Positions 1-5,759 of a stretch of 6,355 bases of DNA are shown here, one piece after another; position 1 is the first letter of the stretch; each line of letters opens with the position of its first letter. This stretch comes from JAVKSM01 sp039583705. Lineage in GTDB: Bacteria; Actinomycetota; Actinomycetes; Mycobacteriales; Pseudonocardiaceae. A program made the translations under genes and the position numbers. A model generated the notes under the pieces. That model had not been told where the DNA came from, ran no database searches, and saw only the letters and a list, made by a program, of their open reading frames with translations. The stretch covers positions 1 to 6,355 of the forward strand of contig JAVKSM010000147.1 of the NCBI GenBank assembly GCA_039583705.1. Reading direction: 5' to 3'.

Positions 1-1
1 G

Positions 2-31
2 GCCAAGGCGCTGGGCGCGCCGGCTTCCTGA
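2..31 (+). CDS. Possible 3' end of a plus-strand gene (partial)
   Basis: Reading the plus strand from base 2 gives nine sense codons (AKALGAPAS) followed by TGA at 29-31. This stop is three bases short of the stop of the convergent rlmB gene at 35. The composition suits a protein C-terminus and a convergent neighbour is plausible here. Nine codons cannot identify a protein and could be open by chance, so no function is proposed. The alternative is plain intergenic sequence. Confidence 0.25.
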   Translation, partial: AKALGAPAS

Positions 32-34
32 CCC

Positions 35-1015
35 TCACCGCCGCCGCGAGGTGGCCCGGCGTCGCCGGGCCACCTCGGCCAGGACCACGCCCGTGGCGAC
101 CGAGGCGTTGAGCGACTCGACAGGGCCGGCCATGGGGATCGAGACGGTCACGTCGCAGCTCTGCCGCACCAGCCGGGACAACCCCCGGCCCTCCGAGCCG
201 ACGACGAGCACCAGCGGCCCGCCGGCCAGGTCGAGGTCGTCGAGCTCCACGGCTCCGTGGGGGTCCAGTCCGACGAGCATGAGGCCCTCGGCCGCCCAGG
301 CCCGCAGCGTGCGGGTGAGGTTGGTGGCCCGCCCGACAGGCAGCCGGGCCGCGGTGCCGGCTGACGTGCGCCACGCCACGGCCGTAACCCCCGCCGAGCG
401 GCGCTGCGGCAGCAGCACGCCGTGCCCGCCGAACGCCGCCGTGGAGCGCACCACCGCCCCGAGGTTGCGCGGGTCGGTCATGCCGTCCAGCGCGACCAGC
501 AGCGGTGGCGAGCCGGAGCCGCGGGCCGCCTCGAGCAGCTCGTCCGGGTAGGCGTAGGAGAACGGCGGCACCTGCAACGCGACGCCCTGGTGCAGGTTGC
601 CACCCGCGATGCGGTCCAACTCGCCGCGGGACATCTCGAGGATGGGGATGCCGGCGTCAGCGGCCAACCGCACTGCCTCGGTGACCCGGTCGTCGGCCTC
701 GACGCCGAGCGCGACGTGCAGCGCGGTCGCCGGCACCCCGGCGCGTAGGCATTCCACCACGGCGTTGCGGCCCAGCACGGTCTCCGGGCCGTCACCGGCA
801 TCCGGCCGGCCCCGGGTACGCCGGGCGGCCCGGGCGGCCGCGGCGGCCTGGTGCTCCGCCTTGCGCTGCGCTGGGTGACCCGGGCGCAGCTCGGCGGGCG
901 GCGTCGGCCCCTTGCCCTGCAGCGCCTTGCGCCGCTGGCCCCCGGAACCGACGACCGCGCCCTTCTTGGTGCCCGGCTTGCGCATGGCGCCCCGCCGCTG
1001 GGAGTTTCCCGGCAT
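35..1015 (-). CDS. rlmB: 23S rRNA 2'-O-methyltransferase, SpoU/TrmH family (RlmB-like)
   Basis: This gene encodes 326 residues of a SAM-dependent SpoU (SPOUT-fold) ribose methyltransferase. Residues 1-75 form a basic, probably disordered tail that begins MPGNSQRRGA, as I recall for the mycobacterial homologue Rv3579c. A SpoU substrate-binding domain follows at about 79-152. The knotted catalytic domain spans about 172-315. It carries motif 1 DPRNLGAVVR (181-190), motif 2 GSEGRG (273-278, with Glu275) and motif 3 SIPMAGPVESLNAS (292-305, with Asn303). The ATG at 1015 is chosen because it overlaps the cysS stop as TGATG, which implies translational coupling, and because of the conserved N-terminus. 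An in-frame ATG at 985 is a weaker alternative. The E. coli relative methylates G2251 of 23S rRNA. The exact target here is inferred, and a tRNA or other rRNA target cannot be excluded. Confidence 0.92.
   Translation of the reverse strand: MPGNSQRRGAMRKPGTKKGAVVGSGGQRRKALQGKGPTPPAELRPGHPAQRKAEHQAAAAARAARRTRGRPDAGDGPETVLGRNAVVECLRAGVPATALHVALGVEADDRVTEAVRLAADAGIPILEMSRGELDRIAGGNLHQGVALQVPPFSYAYPDELLEAARGSGSPPLLVALDGMTDPRNLGAVVRSTAAFGGHGVLLPQRRSAGVTAVAWRTSAGTAARLPVGRATNLTRTLRAWAAEGLMLVGLDPHGAVELDDLDLAGGPLVLVVGSEGRGLSRLVRQSCDVTVSIPMAGPVESLNASVATGVVLAEVARRRRATSRRR
47..77. terminator. Strong hairpin at the 3' end of rlmB, possible bidirectional terminator
   Basis: A perfect 14-base inverted repeat (47-60 and 64-77) encloses a 3-base loop (gtc). 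All of it lies inside the last codons of rlmB, where it encodes the Arg-rich tail. No T-tract follows on either strand, so it is not a classical intrinsic terminator. Actinobacteria are thought to use GC-rich hairpins lacking a U-tract, and the site lies between apparently convergent genes. The termination role is inference; the hairpin itself is seen directly. Confidence 0.4.
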
Positions 1016-2421
1016 CAGGTCTTGACCGTCCACATCGGACCGTCCGGGGTGTCTTCGACGGCGATGCCCACAGCCAGCAGGCGGGCCCGGATCGCGTCGG
1101 CGGTGACGAAGTCCCGGTTGGTGCGGGCCGCGGCCCGCTCGGCCAGCAGCGCTTCCACGAGGCCGTGCAGCGCCCGGCTCGCCGCGTCGGCCCCGGAGGT
1201 GCCGGCCGCGGTGAGCGGGTCGATCCCGAGCACGTCGGCCATTGCGCGTACCGACTCGGCGGCGTGCCGGGCGACGTCGCGCTCGCCCGCGTCCAGCGCC
1301 GCGTTGCCTTCCCGGACGGTCTCGTGCAGGGCGGCGAGCGCCGCCGGGGTGCCGAGGTCGTCGTCCATCGCAGCCACGAAGTCCGCGCACAGCACCCGGC
1401 CGAGCTCCGGCGTCCCGCAGCGCTCGCCCACCCGGTGCACGAAGGACTCGACCCGGCGGAACGCGGCGGCCGCCTCGGTGAGGGCGCCCTCGGAGTACTC
1501 GATCGCCGAGCGGTAGTGGGGGCCGACGAGGTAGTAGCGCAGCTCCACCGGTCGCACCCGGGTGAGCACCGCCGGAACCGACAGCGTGTTTCCCAGCGAT
1601 TTGGACATCTTCTCGCCGCCCGTCGTCACCCAGCCGTTGTGCAGCCAGTAGCGGGCGAACCGGTCGCCGACGGCCGCCGACTGCGCCCGCTCGTTCTCGT
1701 GGTGCGGGAACACCAGGTCCAGGCCACCGCCGTGGATGTCGAACTCGGGGCCGAGGTAGCGGGTGGCCATCGCCGAGCACTCCAGGTGCCAGCCGGGGCG
1801 GCCGCGGCCCCACGGTGTGGGCCAGGACGGTTCGCCCGGCTTGGCCGCCTTCCACATCGTGAAGTCGCGGGGGTCACGCTTGCCGGTGGCCGTGGTCTCG
1901 CCCTGTTCGACCTCGTCGGGCCGTTGGCCGGACAGCGCGCCGTAGTCCGGATAGCCCGCCACCGCGAAGTACACGTTGCCGTCGGAGGCGTAGGCGTGCC
2001 CGGAGTCGACGAGCCGGGCCATGAGCTCGACCATCTCGGTGATGTGCCCGGTGGCGCGCGGCTCGACGGACGGCGGCAGGCAGCCCAGCACGTCGTAGGC
2101 GTGTCGGAAAGCCCGCTCGTGGGTGGCCGCCCATTCCCACCACGGCCGGCCCGCGGCGGCGGCCTTGGCGAGGATCTTGTCGTCAATGTCGGTGACGTTG
2201 CGGACCAGCGTGACCTGGTGGCCGGTGCGCGTCAGCCACCGGCGCAGCACGTCGAAGTTGAGGCCGCTGCGGACGTGGCCGACGTGCGGGACGCCCTGCA
2301 CCGTCGCGCCACAGACGTAGATCGACACCGTCCCGCTGCGCAACGGGACGAACTCCCGCTGCGTCCGGGTCGCGGTGTCGTAGAGGCGCAGGCTGCCGTG
2401 CCCGACGCTCCGCTCGCTCAC
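1015..2421 (-). CDS. cysS: Cysteinyl-tRNA synthetase
   Basis: The 468-residue protein is a class I aminoacyl-tRNA synthetase that charges tRNA-Cys with cysteine in the cytoplasm. The HIGH signature appears as HVGH (46-49) and KMSKS is intact (271-275). The expected zinc ligands are Cys37, Cys215 (in WHLECSAM), His240 and Glu244 (in FPHHENE). The C-terminal helical, anticodon-binding part is complete. Length matches mycobacterial CysS1 (about 469). The paralogue MshC of mycothiol synthesis is less likely, given the CysS-type VCGATVQG and PHVGHVRSG segments. The GTG at 2421 is chosen because similarity begins at SLRLYDT and a TANNNT box lies just upstream. Earlier in-frame codons back to an ATG at 2541 would run through the divergent spacer and are rejected. 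The stop overlaps rlmB by one base. Confidence 0.93.
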   Translation of the reverse strand: MSERSVGHGSLRLYDTATRTQREFVPLRSGTVSIYVCGATVQGVPHVGHVRSGLNFDVLRRWLTRTGHQVTLVRNVTDIDDKILAKAAAAGRPWWEWAATHERAFRHAYDVLGCLPPSVEPRATGHITEMVELMARLVDSGHAYASDGNVYFAVAGYPDYGALSGQRPDEVEQGETTATGKRDPRDFTMWKAAKPGEPSWPTPWGRGRPGWHLECSAMATRYLGPEFDIHGGGLDLVFPHHENERAQSAAVGDRFARYWLHNGWVTTGGEKMSKSLGNTLSVPAVLTRVRPVELRYYLVGPHYRSAIEYSEGALTEAAAAFRRVESFVHRVGERCGTPELGRVLCADFVAAMDDDLGTPAALAALHETVREGNAALDAGERDVARHAAESVRAMADVLGIDPLTAAGTSGADAASRALHGLVEALLAERAAARTNRDFVTADAIRARLLAVGIAVEDTPDGPMWTVKT

Positions 2422-2429
2422 GTGTCCCA

Positions 2430-2435
2430 ATGCTA
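2430..2435 (-). promoter_or_regulatory. Predicted -10 box for cysS-rlmB, possibly leaderless
   Basis: On the minus strand TAGCAT fits the actinobacterial -10 pattern TANNNT and ends 8 bases before the GTG of cysS. Transcription would then start at or within a few bases of the start codon, giving a leaderless mRNA, which is common in actinobacteria. No convincing -35 lies 17-18 bases upstream, and only a weak GGGA lies before the GTG. The box is seen; the start site is inferred. Confidence 0.45.
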
Positions 2436-2464
2436 CGGCCGGCACCGATCGGGACGTGCCGCGC

Positions 2465-2503
2465 CCTCCGGTCGGGCCCGGCCTCACCGGATCCTCCGGT
2501 CGG
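2465..2503. repeat. Direct repeats and dyad in the cysS/dehydrogenase spacer, candidate operator
   Basis: The 11-base string CCTCCGGTCGG occurs at 2465-2475 and again at 2493-2503, a period of 28 bases. Overlapping the second copy is a perfect dyad, ACCGGA-TCC-TCCGGT (2486-2500), whose half-site TCCGGT recurs at 2467-2472. A further 6-base inverted repeat, CGGCAC-N10-GTGCCG, lies at 2440-2461. The position 40-80 bases before the dehydrogenase start suits regulator binding. In such GC-rich DNA short repeats arise easily, so function is inferred only. No clear sigma-70 boxes for the dehydrogenase were found in the spacer. Confidence 0.3.
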
Positions 2504-2532
2504 CGGCAGGATGTCCCCAGCGAGGCTGCGAT

Positions 2533-2538
2533 GGAGGT
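2533..2538 (+). promoter_or_regulatory. Shine-Dalgarno site of the dehydrogenase gene
   Basis: GGAGGT lies five bases before the ATG at 2544. This near-consensus site decides the start over in-frame codons further upstream. Confidence 0.8.
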
Positions 2539-2543
2539 CATCG

Positions 2544-3665
2544 ATGAAGACGCGCGGTGCCGTTGTCCGCCAGGCGCCCGGTAAGTACGAAGTGGTCGAC
2601 CTGGAGGTCGACGACCCGCGCCCGGGCGAGATCCGGATCAGGATGGTCGCCACCGGGCTGTGCCACTCCGACGACCACGTCGCCACCGGCGACCTCCCGG
2701 TCGGGGTCTACCCGTTCGCCGGCGGCCACGAGGGTGCCGGGATCGTCGAGTCGATCGGCCCGAACACCCCGGGATTCACCGAGGGCGACCACGTGGTGCT
2801 CTCGTTCCTGCCGTCCTGCGGGCGCTGCCGCTGGTGCGCGTCGGGCATGCAGAACCTCTGCGACCTGGGCGCCCGGATCCTGGCCGGTCCCCGGCTCGAC
2901 GACCCGACCAGCTACCGGCTGACCCTGGACGGGGCGCCGGTCGGCCAGATGTGTGCGGTCTCGACGTTCTGCGAGTTCACCACGGTGTCCGTCGGCTCCG
3001 CGGTGAAGATCCCCGACGACGTCCCGCTGGACCGGGCCTGCCTGCTCGGCTGCGGCGTGGGCACCGGGTGGGGTTCGGCGGTCAACTCCGCGGCGGTCCA
3101 GCCCGGCCACACCGTGATCGTCATGGGCATCGGGGGCATCGGCGCCAACGCCGTGCAGGGCGCGGCACACGCCGGCGCGTCCCACGTCGTCGCCGTGGAC
3201 CCGGTGGCGTTCAAGCGGCAGCAGGCCCAGCGGCTCGGCGCCACCCACGCGGTGGCGTCCATGGACGAGGCCACCGAGATCGCCAGGAGCCTCACCAACG
3301 GCCAGGGAGCCGACTCGGCGATCGTCACGGTCGGTGTCCTGCGGCCCGAGCACGTCGCGCAGGCCTTCTCCTCGGTCCGGAAGGCCGGCACCGTCGTCGT
3401 CACCGCCATCGGAGCCATGGCCGACCCGTCGCCGCTGCCGATCTCGCTCAGCGAGCTGACGTTGTTCCAGAAGCGGCTGCAGGGCGCGCTCTTCGGCGCC
3501 TCGAACCCCAACTGGGACATCCTGCGCCAACTCCAGTTCTACACCGAAGGCAGGCTCAACCTCGACGAGCTGGTGACCAGGACATACACCCTCGACGAGC
3601 TGCCGCAGGGCTTCGAGGACCTGCACGCCGGCCGGAACATCCGCGGCGTCGTGCGGTACTCGTGA
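2544..3665 (+). CDS. NDMA-dependent (nicotinoprotein) zinc alcohol dehydrogenase
   Basis: The 373-residue protein is a medium-chain, zinc-dependent alcohol dehydrogenase that oxidises alcohols to aldehydes or ketones with NAD. Catalytic zinc ligands are Cys40 (GLCHSD), His62 (GGHE) and Cys170 (LGCGVGTGWGSA). The structural zinc cysteines are Cys92, Cys95, Cys98 and Cys106. The Rossmann motif GIGGIG (195-200) and Asp219 indicate NAD rather than NADP. Segments such as AVDPVAFKRQ and RNIRGVV resemble, as I recall, the actinobacterial family that holds its NAD tightly, is assayed with the dye NDMA and is linked to the mycofactocin electron carrier. That link is family knowledge, since no mycofactocin gene is in this window. 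The gene is convergent with ispF, divergent from cysS and interrupts a conserved block. Natural substrate unknown. A conventional NAD-exchanging alcohol dehydrogenase is the alternative. Confidence 0.88.
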   Translation: MKTRGAVVRQAPGKYEVVDLEVDDPRPGEIRIRMVATGLCHSDDHVATGDLPVGVYPFAGGHEGAGIVESIGPNTPGFTEGDHVVLSFLPSCGRCRWCASGMQNLCDLGARILAGPRLDDPTSYRLTLDGAPVGQMCAVSTFCEFTTVSVGSAVKIPDDVPLDRACLLGCGVGTGWGSAVNSAAVQPGHTVIVMGIGGIGANAVQGAAHAGASHVVAVDPVAFKRQQAQRLGATHAVASMDEATEIARSLTNGQGADSAIVTVGVLRPEHVAQAFSSVRKAGTVVVTAIGAMADPSPLPISLSELTLFQKRLQGALFGASNPNWDILRQLQFYTEGRLNLDELVTRTYTLDELPQGFEDLHAGRNIRGVVRYS

Positions 3666-3748
3666 GTGTCGGTCGCCCGGTCCTCGAACCCGTGGCGCAG
3701 CCCCCACCGACCTGTTGTCTCTTCTCGGCGGTGGCCGGTACGAAAGAG

Positions 3749-4231
3749 CTAGGCCGACAGGCGGGCTTCTCCCCTCAGGAGCACCGCTGTGGCGATCGCC
3801 GCGACGCCCTCACCGCGGCCGGTGAGCCCCAGCCCGTCGGTGGTCGTGCCCGACACCGACACCGGGCCGCCGAGGGCCTCCGACAGCACCCGCTGCGCCT
3901 CCTCCCGCCGGCTGCCCACCCGCGGCGCGTTGCCGATCACCTGGACGGCGGCGTTGCCCAGCCGCCAGCCGGCGCCCACCAACCGGCAGCGCACCTCGGC
4001 GAGCAGGTCGACGCCGTGCGCCCCGGCCCACCGCGCCTCGGCGGTGCCGAACACCGCCCCGAGGTCGCCCATCCCGGCGGCGGAGAGCACCGCGTCGCAC
4101 AGCGCGTGTGCCGCCACGTCTCCGTCGGAGTGCCCCGCGCACCCGTCGACGCCGTCCCAGCGCAGCCCCGCCAGCCAGCACTCCCGGCCGGGCACCACCG
4201 GGTGCACGTCGGTGCCGACCCCGACCCTCAT
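3749..4231 (-). CDS. ispF: 2-C-methyl-D-erythritol 2,4-cyclodiphosphate synthase
   Basis: The 160-residue enzyme converts CDP-methylerythritol 2-phosphate to methylerythritol cyclodiphosphate and CMP in the MEP pathway to isoprenoids; family members are trimers. Metal ligands Asp8 and His10 (GTDVHPV) and His42 are present, as are GHSDGDVAAH (33-42), with the conserved Ser35, and the CMP-contacting segment TTTDGLGLTGRGEG (129-142). Length is normal for the family. The ATG at 4231 overlaps the ispD stop as ATGA, and a GGAG lies five bases before it within ispD, so translation is probably coupled. It encodes a separate protein and is not fused to IspD, unlike the IspDF fusions of some bacteria. 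The gene ends 84 bases before the stop of the convergent dehydrogenase gene. Confidence 0.94.
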   Translation of the reverse strand: MRVGVGTDVHPVVPGRECWLAGLRWDGVDGCAGHSDGDVAAHALCDAVLSAAGMGDLGAVFGTAEARWAGAHGVDLLAEVRCRLVGAGWRLGNAAVQVIGNAPRVGSRREEAQRVLSEALGGPVSVSGTTTDGLGLTGRGEGVAAIATAVLLRGEARLSA

Positions 4232-4899
4232 CGGCGCTCCAGGAGCAGCTCGGCGGCTGCCAGGTCGGCCGCCGTCGTGATCTTGAAAGCATCTGGGTGC
4301 CCCGGAACGGTCAGCACCTTGACGCCGAGCCGCTCGACCAGGCCGGCGTCGTCGGTGGCCGGGCCGGACCCGAGGGCGTAACCCTGACGCAGCACGTCGA
4401 ACGCGAAGCCCTGCGGCGTCTGCACCGCACGCAGCTCGCTGCGGTCCAGGGTGCGCACCACCACCCCGTTGGCGTCCACCCGCTTGACGGTGTCGGCCAC
4501 CGGGAGCACAGGGATCACGGCGGGCGCGCCTGCCCGGACCGCCGCCACCACCGCGCGGACCACCGCCGGTGGAGTGAGGCAACGGGCGGCGTCGTGCACC
4601 AGCACGATGTCGACGCCGACCGGCGCGAGGGCCAGCGCGGCCCGGACCGAGGCGGTGCGGTCGACACCGCCCGTGACGACGGACAGCGGGCCGCCGACCC
4701 CGGCCAGGAGGTTGCGCACCGCGTCGGCATAGCTGGCGGGCGCGGCGACGACGACCGAATCCACGCAGCGGCTGCCCAGCAGCCCGGACACCGCGTGCCA
4801 CAGCAGCGGCCGGCCGGCCAGCGCGACGAGCGCCTTGGGAAGCACGGCGCCCAGCCGCTCGCCGCGACCCGCGGCCGGCACCAGGGCCAGGACGCTCAG
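4228..4899 (-). CDS. ispD: 2-C-methyl-D-erythritol 4-phosphate cytidylyltransferase with apparent CTG start
   Basis: IspD joins CTP and methylerythritol 4-phosphate to form CDP-methylerythritol, the MEP step two before IspF. From a CTG at 4899 the protein has 223 residues. It shows the nucleotide-binding loop PAAGRGERLG (8-17), catalytic Arg15 and Lys22, VHDAAR (101-106), and Arg153 and Lys206 matching the E. coli Arg157 and Lys213. An in-frame TGA at 4921-4923 closes the frame upstream. The only ATG/GTG/TTG before the loop is a GTG at 4881. Starting there would remove the first strand (SVLAL) directly before the loop and would leave the GAGGGGGG Shine-Dalgarno site too far away. The CTG has that site four bases upstream, so I choose it. 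The gene lies 93 bases downstream of carD, probably in one transcript. Confidence 0.9.
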   Translation of the reverse strand: MSVLALVPAAGRGERLGAVLPKALVALAGRPLLWHAVSGLLGSRCVDSVVVAAPASYADAVRNLLAGVGGPLSVVTGGVDRTASVRAALALAPVGVDIVLVHDAARCLTPPAVVRAVVAAVRAGAPAVIPVLPVADTVKRVDANGVVVRTLDRSELRAVQTPQGFAFDVLRQGYALGSGPATDDAGLVERLGVKVLTVPGHPDAFKITTAADLAAAELLLERR

Positions 4900-4903
4900 G
4901 GAG

Positions 4904-4911
4904 CCCCCCTC
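4904..4911 (-). promoter_or_regulatory. Shine-Dalgarno site supporting the CTG start of ispD
   Basis: GAGGGGGG on the minus strand ends four bases before the CTG at 4899. It is 22 bases from the GTG at 4881, too far to serve that codon. This spacing is the main sequence argument for CTG initiation. Confidence 0.6.
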
Positions 4912-4992
4912 ACCTGGCAGTCAGGAGGCCCGGTCCGCGCGGGAGGCGCAGTCAGCCCGGCAGGCTCGGCGCTCTCGGCAGACACAGCCCGC

Positions 4993-5475
4993 TCAGGACG
5001 CGAGAACCTCGTCGAGCAGGGTCTCGGCGCCGTCCTCGTCGGTACCCTCGGCCAGCGCGAGCTCGCTCACCAGGATCTGGCGCGCCTTGGCGAGCATCCG
5101 CTTCTCGCCGGCGGACAGGCCACGGTCCTTCTCGCGGCGCCACAGATCGCGGACCACCTCGGCGACCTTGTTGACGTCACCCGAGGCCAGCTTCTCAAGA
5201 TTCGCCTTGTACCGCCGCGACCAGTTGGTCGGCTCCTCCGTGTGCGGTGCGCGCAGCACCTCGAAGACACGGTTGAGACCATCCTGCCCGACGACGTCGC
5301 GAACTCCGACGACCTCGGCGTTGTCGGCCGGGACCCGGACGGTCAGGTCGCCCTGCGCAACCTTGAGGACGAGGTACTTCTTCTCCTCGCCCTTGATGGT
5401 CCTGGTCTCGATGGCCTCGATGAGAGCGGCACCGTGGTGCGGGTAGACGACGGTCTCTCCGACCTTGAAAACCAT
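4993..5475 (-). CDS. carD: CarD-family RNA polymerase-binding transcription factor
   Basis: The 160-residue protein is a global regulator that binds the RNA polymerase beta subunit and stabilises the open complex, notably at rRNA promoters. The N-terminal Tudor-like RNA polymerase-interaction domain (about 1-53) has Arg25 and Arg47, the positions known to contact polymerase in M. tuberculosis. The C-terminal helical domain carries Trp85 (in EPTNWSRRYK), which wedges into the upstream edge of the transcription bubble, and the basic Lys125. These residue numbers match the mycobacterial protein exactly (162 aa there). The ATG at 5475 has AGAGGA three bases upstream and begins at the conserved MVFKVGETVVYPHHG. 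It is the first gene of a probable carD-ispD-ispF transcript and diverges from lpqE. Confidence 0.97.
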   Translation of the reverse strand: MVFKVGETVVYPHHGAALIEAIETRTIKGEEKKYLVLKVAQGDLTVRVPADNAEVVGVRDVVGQDGLNRVFEVLRAPHTEEPTNWSRRYKANLEKLASGDVNKVAEVVRDLWRREKDRGLSAGEKRMLAKARQILVSELALAEGTDEDGAETLLDEVLAS

Positions 5476-5502
5476 GTGTCCTCTGCCCCTTTCGCTGTTC
5501 TT

Positions 5503-5531
5503 AGGTTAGCACGGTTGCGGAGAGCAGTCAC
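5503..5531 (-). promoter_or_regulatory. Predicted sigma-70-type promoter of carD
   Basis: On the minus strand a -35 GTGACT (5526-5531) is separated by exactly 17 bases from a -10 TAACCT (5503-5508). The -10 fits TANNNT and the -35 matches TTGACA at four of six positions. Transcription should start near 5496, leaving a leader of about 20 bases that holds the ribosome site. This is the best promoter in the window and probably also serves ispD and ispF. Confidence 0.6.
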
Positions 5532-5704
5532 CCCGGCCTCACAGCGTTACTGCAGGTCAGCGTGTTGACGCGGAGCCCGCAGCACGCCCCTCCCCTGGTA
5601 GCGGCGATCGCCGCAGCATCCCGCACGTCTACAGTGGACTCTCAGCTCGCCGGTCGAGGCGGGGCGGTCGCGGGCCGCGTCCGGCCACCGGGACCGGGCG
5701 TCGA

Positions 5705-5710
5705 TAGGCT
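5705..5710 (+). promoter_or_regulatory. Predicted -10 box of the lpqE transcript
   Basis: TAGGCT, in the context gataggcttt, fits TANNNT. No good -35 hexamer is found 17-18 bases upstream (about 5681-5687 is C/G-rich), so the promoter may need an activator or another sigma factor. A start near 5717 would leave about 43 bases before the leader ORF. Confidence 0.4.
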
Positions 5711-5712
5711 TT

Positions 5713-5728
5713 CGCCGGTCGACCGGCG
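5713..5728. promoter_or_regulatory. 16-base perfect palindrome over the predicted lpqE start site, candidate operator
   Basis: CGCCGGTCGACCGGCG is a perfect palindrome centred between 5720 and 5721. It begins two bases after the predicted -10 box, so a bound dimer would block initiation. The regulator is unknown and the operator role is inferred from position and symmetry. Confidence 0.4.
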
Positions 5729-5740
5729 CCGGTGCGCCGG
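5723..5740 (+). other. Small hairpin in the lpqE 5' leader
   Basis: A 7-base stem, CCGGCGC (5723-5729) with GCGCCGG (5734-5740), encloses the loop CGGT. It overlaps the right half of the palindrome and ends six bases before the AGGAAGGA ribosome site. It could influence leader translation or mRNA stability, or simply reflect high GC. No known riboswitch was recognised. Confidence 0.3.
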
Positions 5741-5746
5741 CCCAGC

Positions 5747-5754
5747 AGGAAGGA
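5747..5754 (+). promoter_or_regulatory. Strong Shine-Dalgarno site of the leader ORF
   Basis: AGGAAGGA ends five bases before the GTG at 5760, which is ideal spacing. It is about 82 bases from the lpqE GTG at 5837 and so cannot serve that start directly. Confidence 0.65.
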
Positions 5755-5759
5755 CCGCA

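Larger units (their letters stand above)
5476..5759. other. Divergent carD/lpqE regulatory region
   Basis: No conserved protein-coding signal is seen in these 284 bases. The left part holds the carD ribosome site and promoter. The right part holds a plus-strand -10 box, a 16-base palindrome, a small hairpin and a strong ribosome site leading into a 26-codon leader ORF. The stretch 5535-5700 shows nothing I can assign, apart from an isolated TACAGT (5630-5635) with no matching -35. Confidence 0.6.

Noticed and set aside
1016..1855. Extension of the rlmB frame far upstream through cysS
   Set aside because: The frame stays open because of high GC, but the translation is low-complexity Arg/Gly/Pro. 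The conserved N-terminus and the TGATG overlap place the start at 1015.
1015..2421. MshC (mycothiol ligase) instead of CysS
   Set aside because: The full length, C-terminal tRNA-binding region and CysS-type segments around the HIGH motif fit cysteinyl-tRNA synthetase better.
2422..2541. Upstream ATG start for cysS at 2541
   Set aside because: It would add 40 non-conserved residues, leave only two bases to the divergent dehydrogenase start and run through the predicted promoter.
1165..2547. Long plus-strand open frame (460 codons) opposite cysS
   Set aside because: It lies antisense to a complete, motif-bearing cysteinyl-tRNA synthetase. Its translation is Arg/Gly/Ala/Val-rich with no recognisable domain, typical of GC-rich antisense frames.
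2538..3707. Minus-strand open frame opposite the dehydrogenase (389 codons)
   Set aside because: The plus-strand frame has all zinc ligands, the Rossmann motif and an ideal ribosome site. The antisense frame has no recognisable features.
3666..3748. Terminator between the convergent dehydrogenase and ispF
   Set aside because: Only a 6-base inverted repeat (ccaccg/cggtgg at 3704-3709 and 3729-3734) with a 19-base loop and no T-tract was found, too weak to call.
4900..4992. Separate promoter or attenuator between carD and ispD
   Set aside because: Apart from the ispD ribosome site, only short imperfect pairings and no TANNNT box with a -35 were seen. Read-through from carD is simpler.
4108..5568. 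Plus-strand open frame (486 codons) opposite ispD and carD
   Set aside because: It is antisense to two well-supported genes and has no domain signal.
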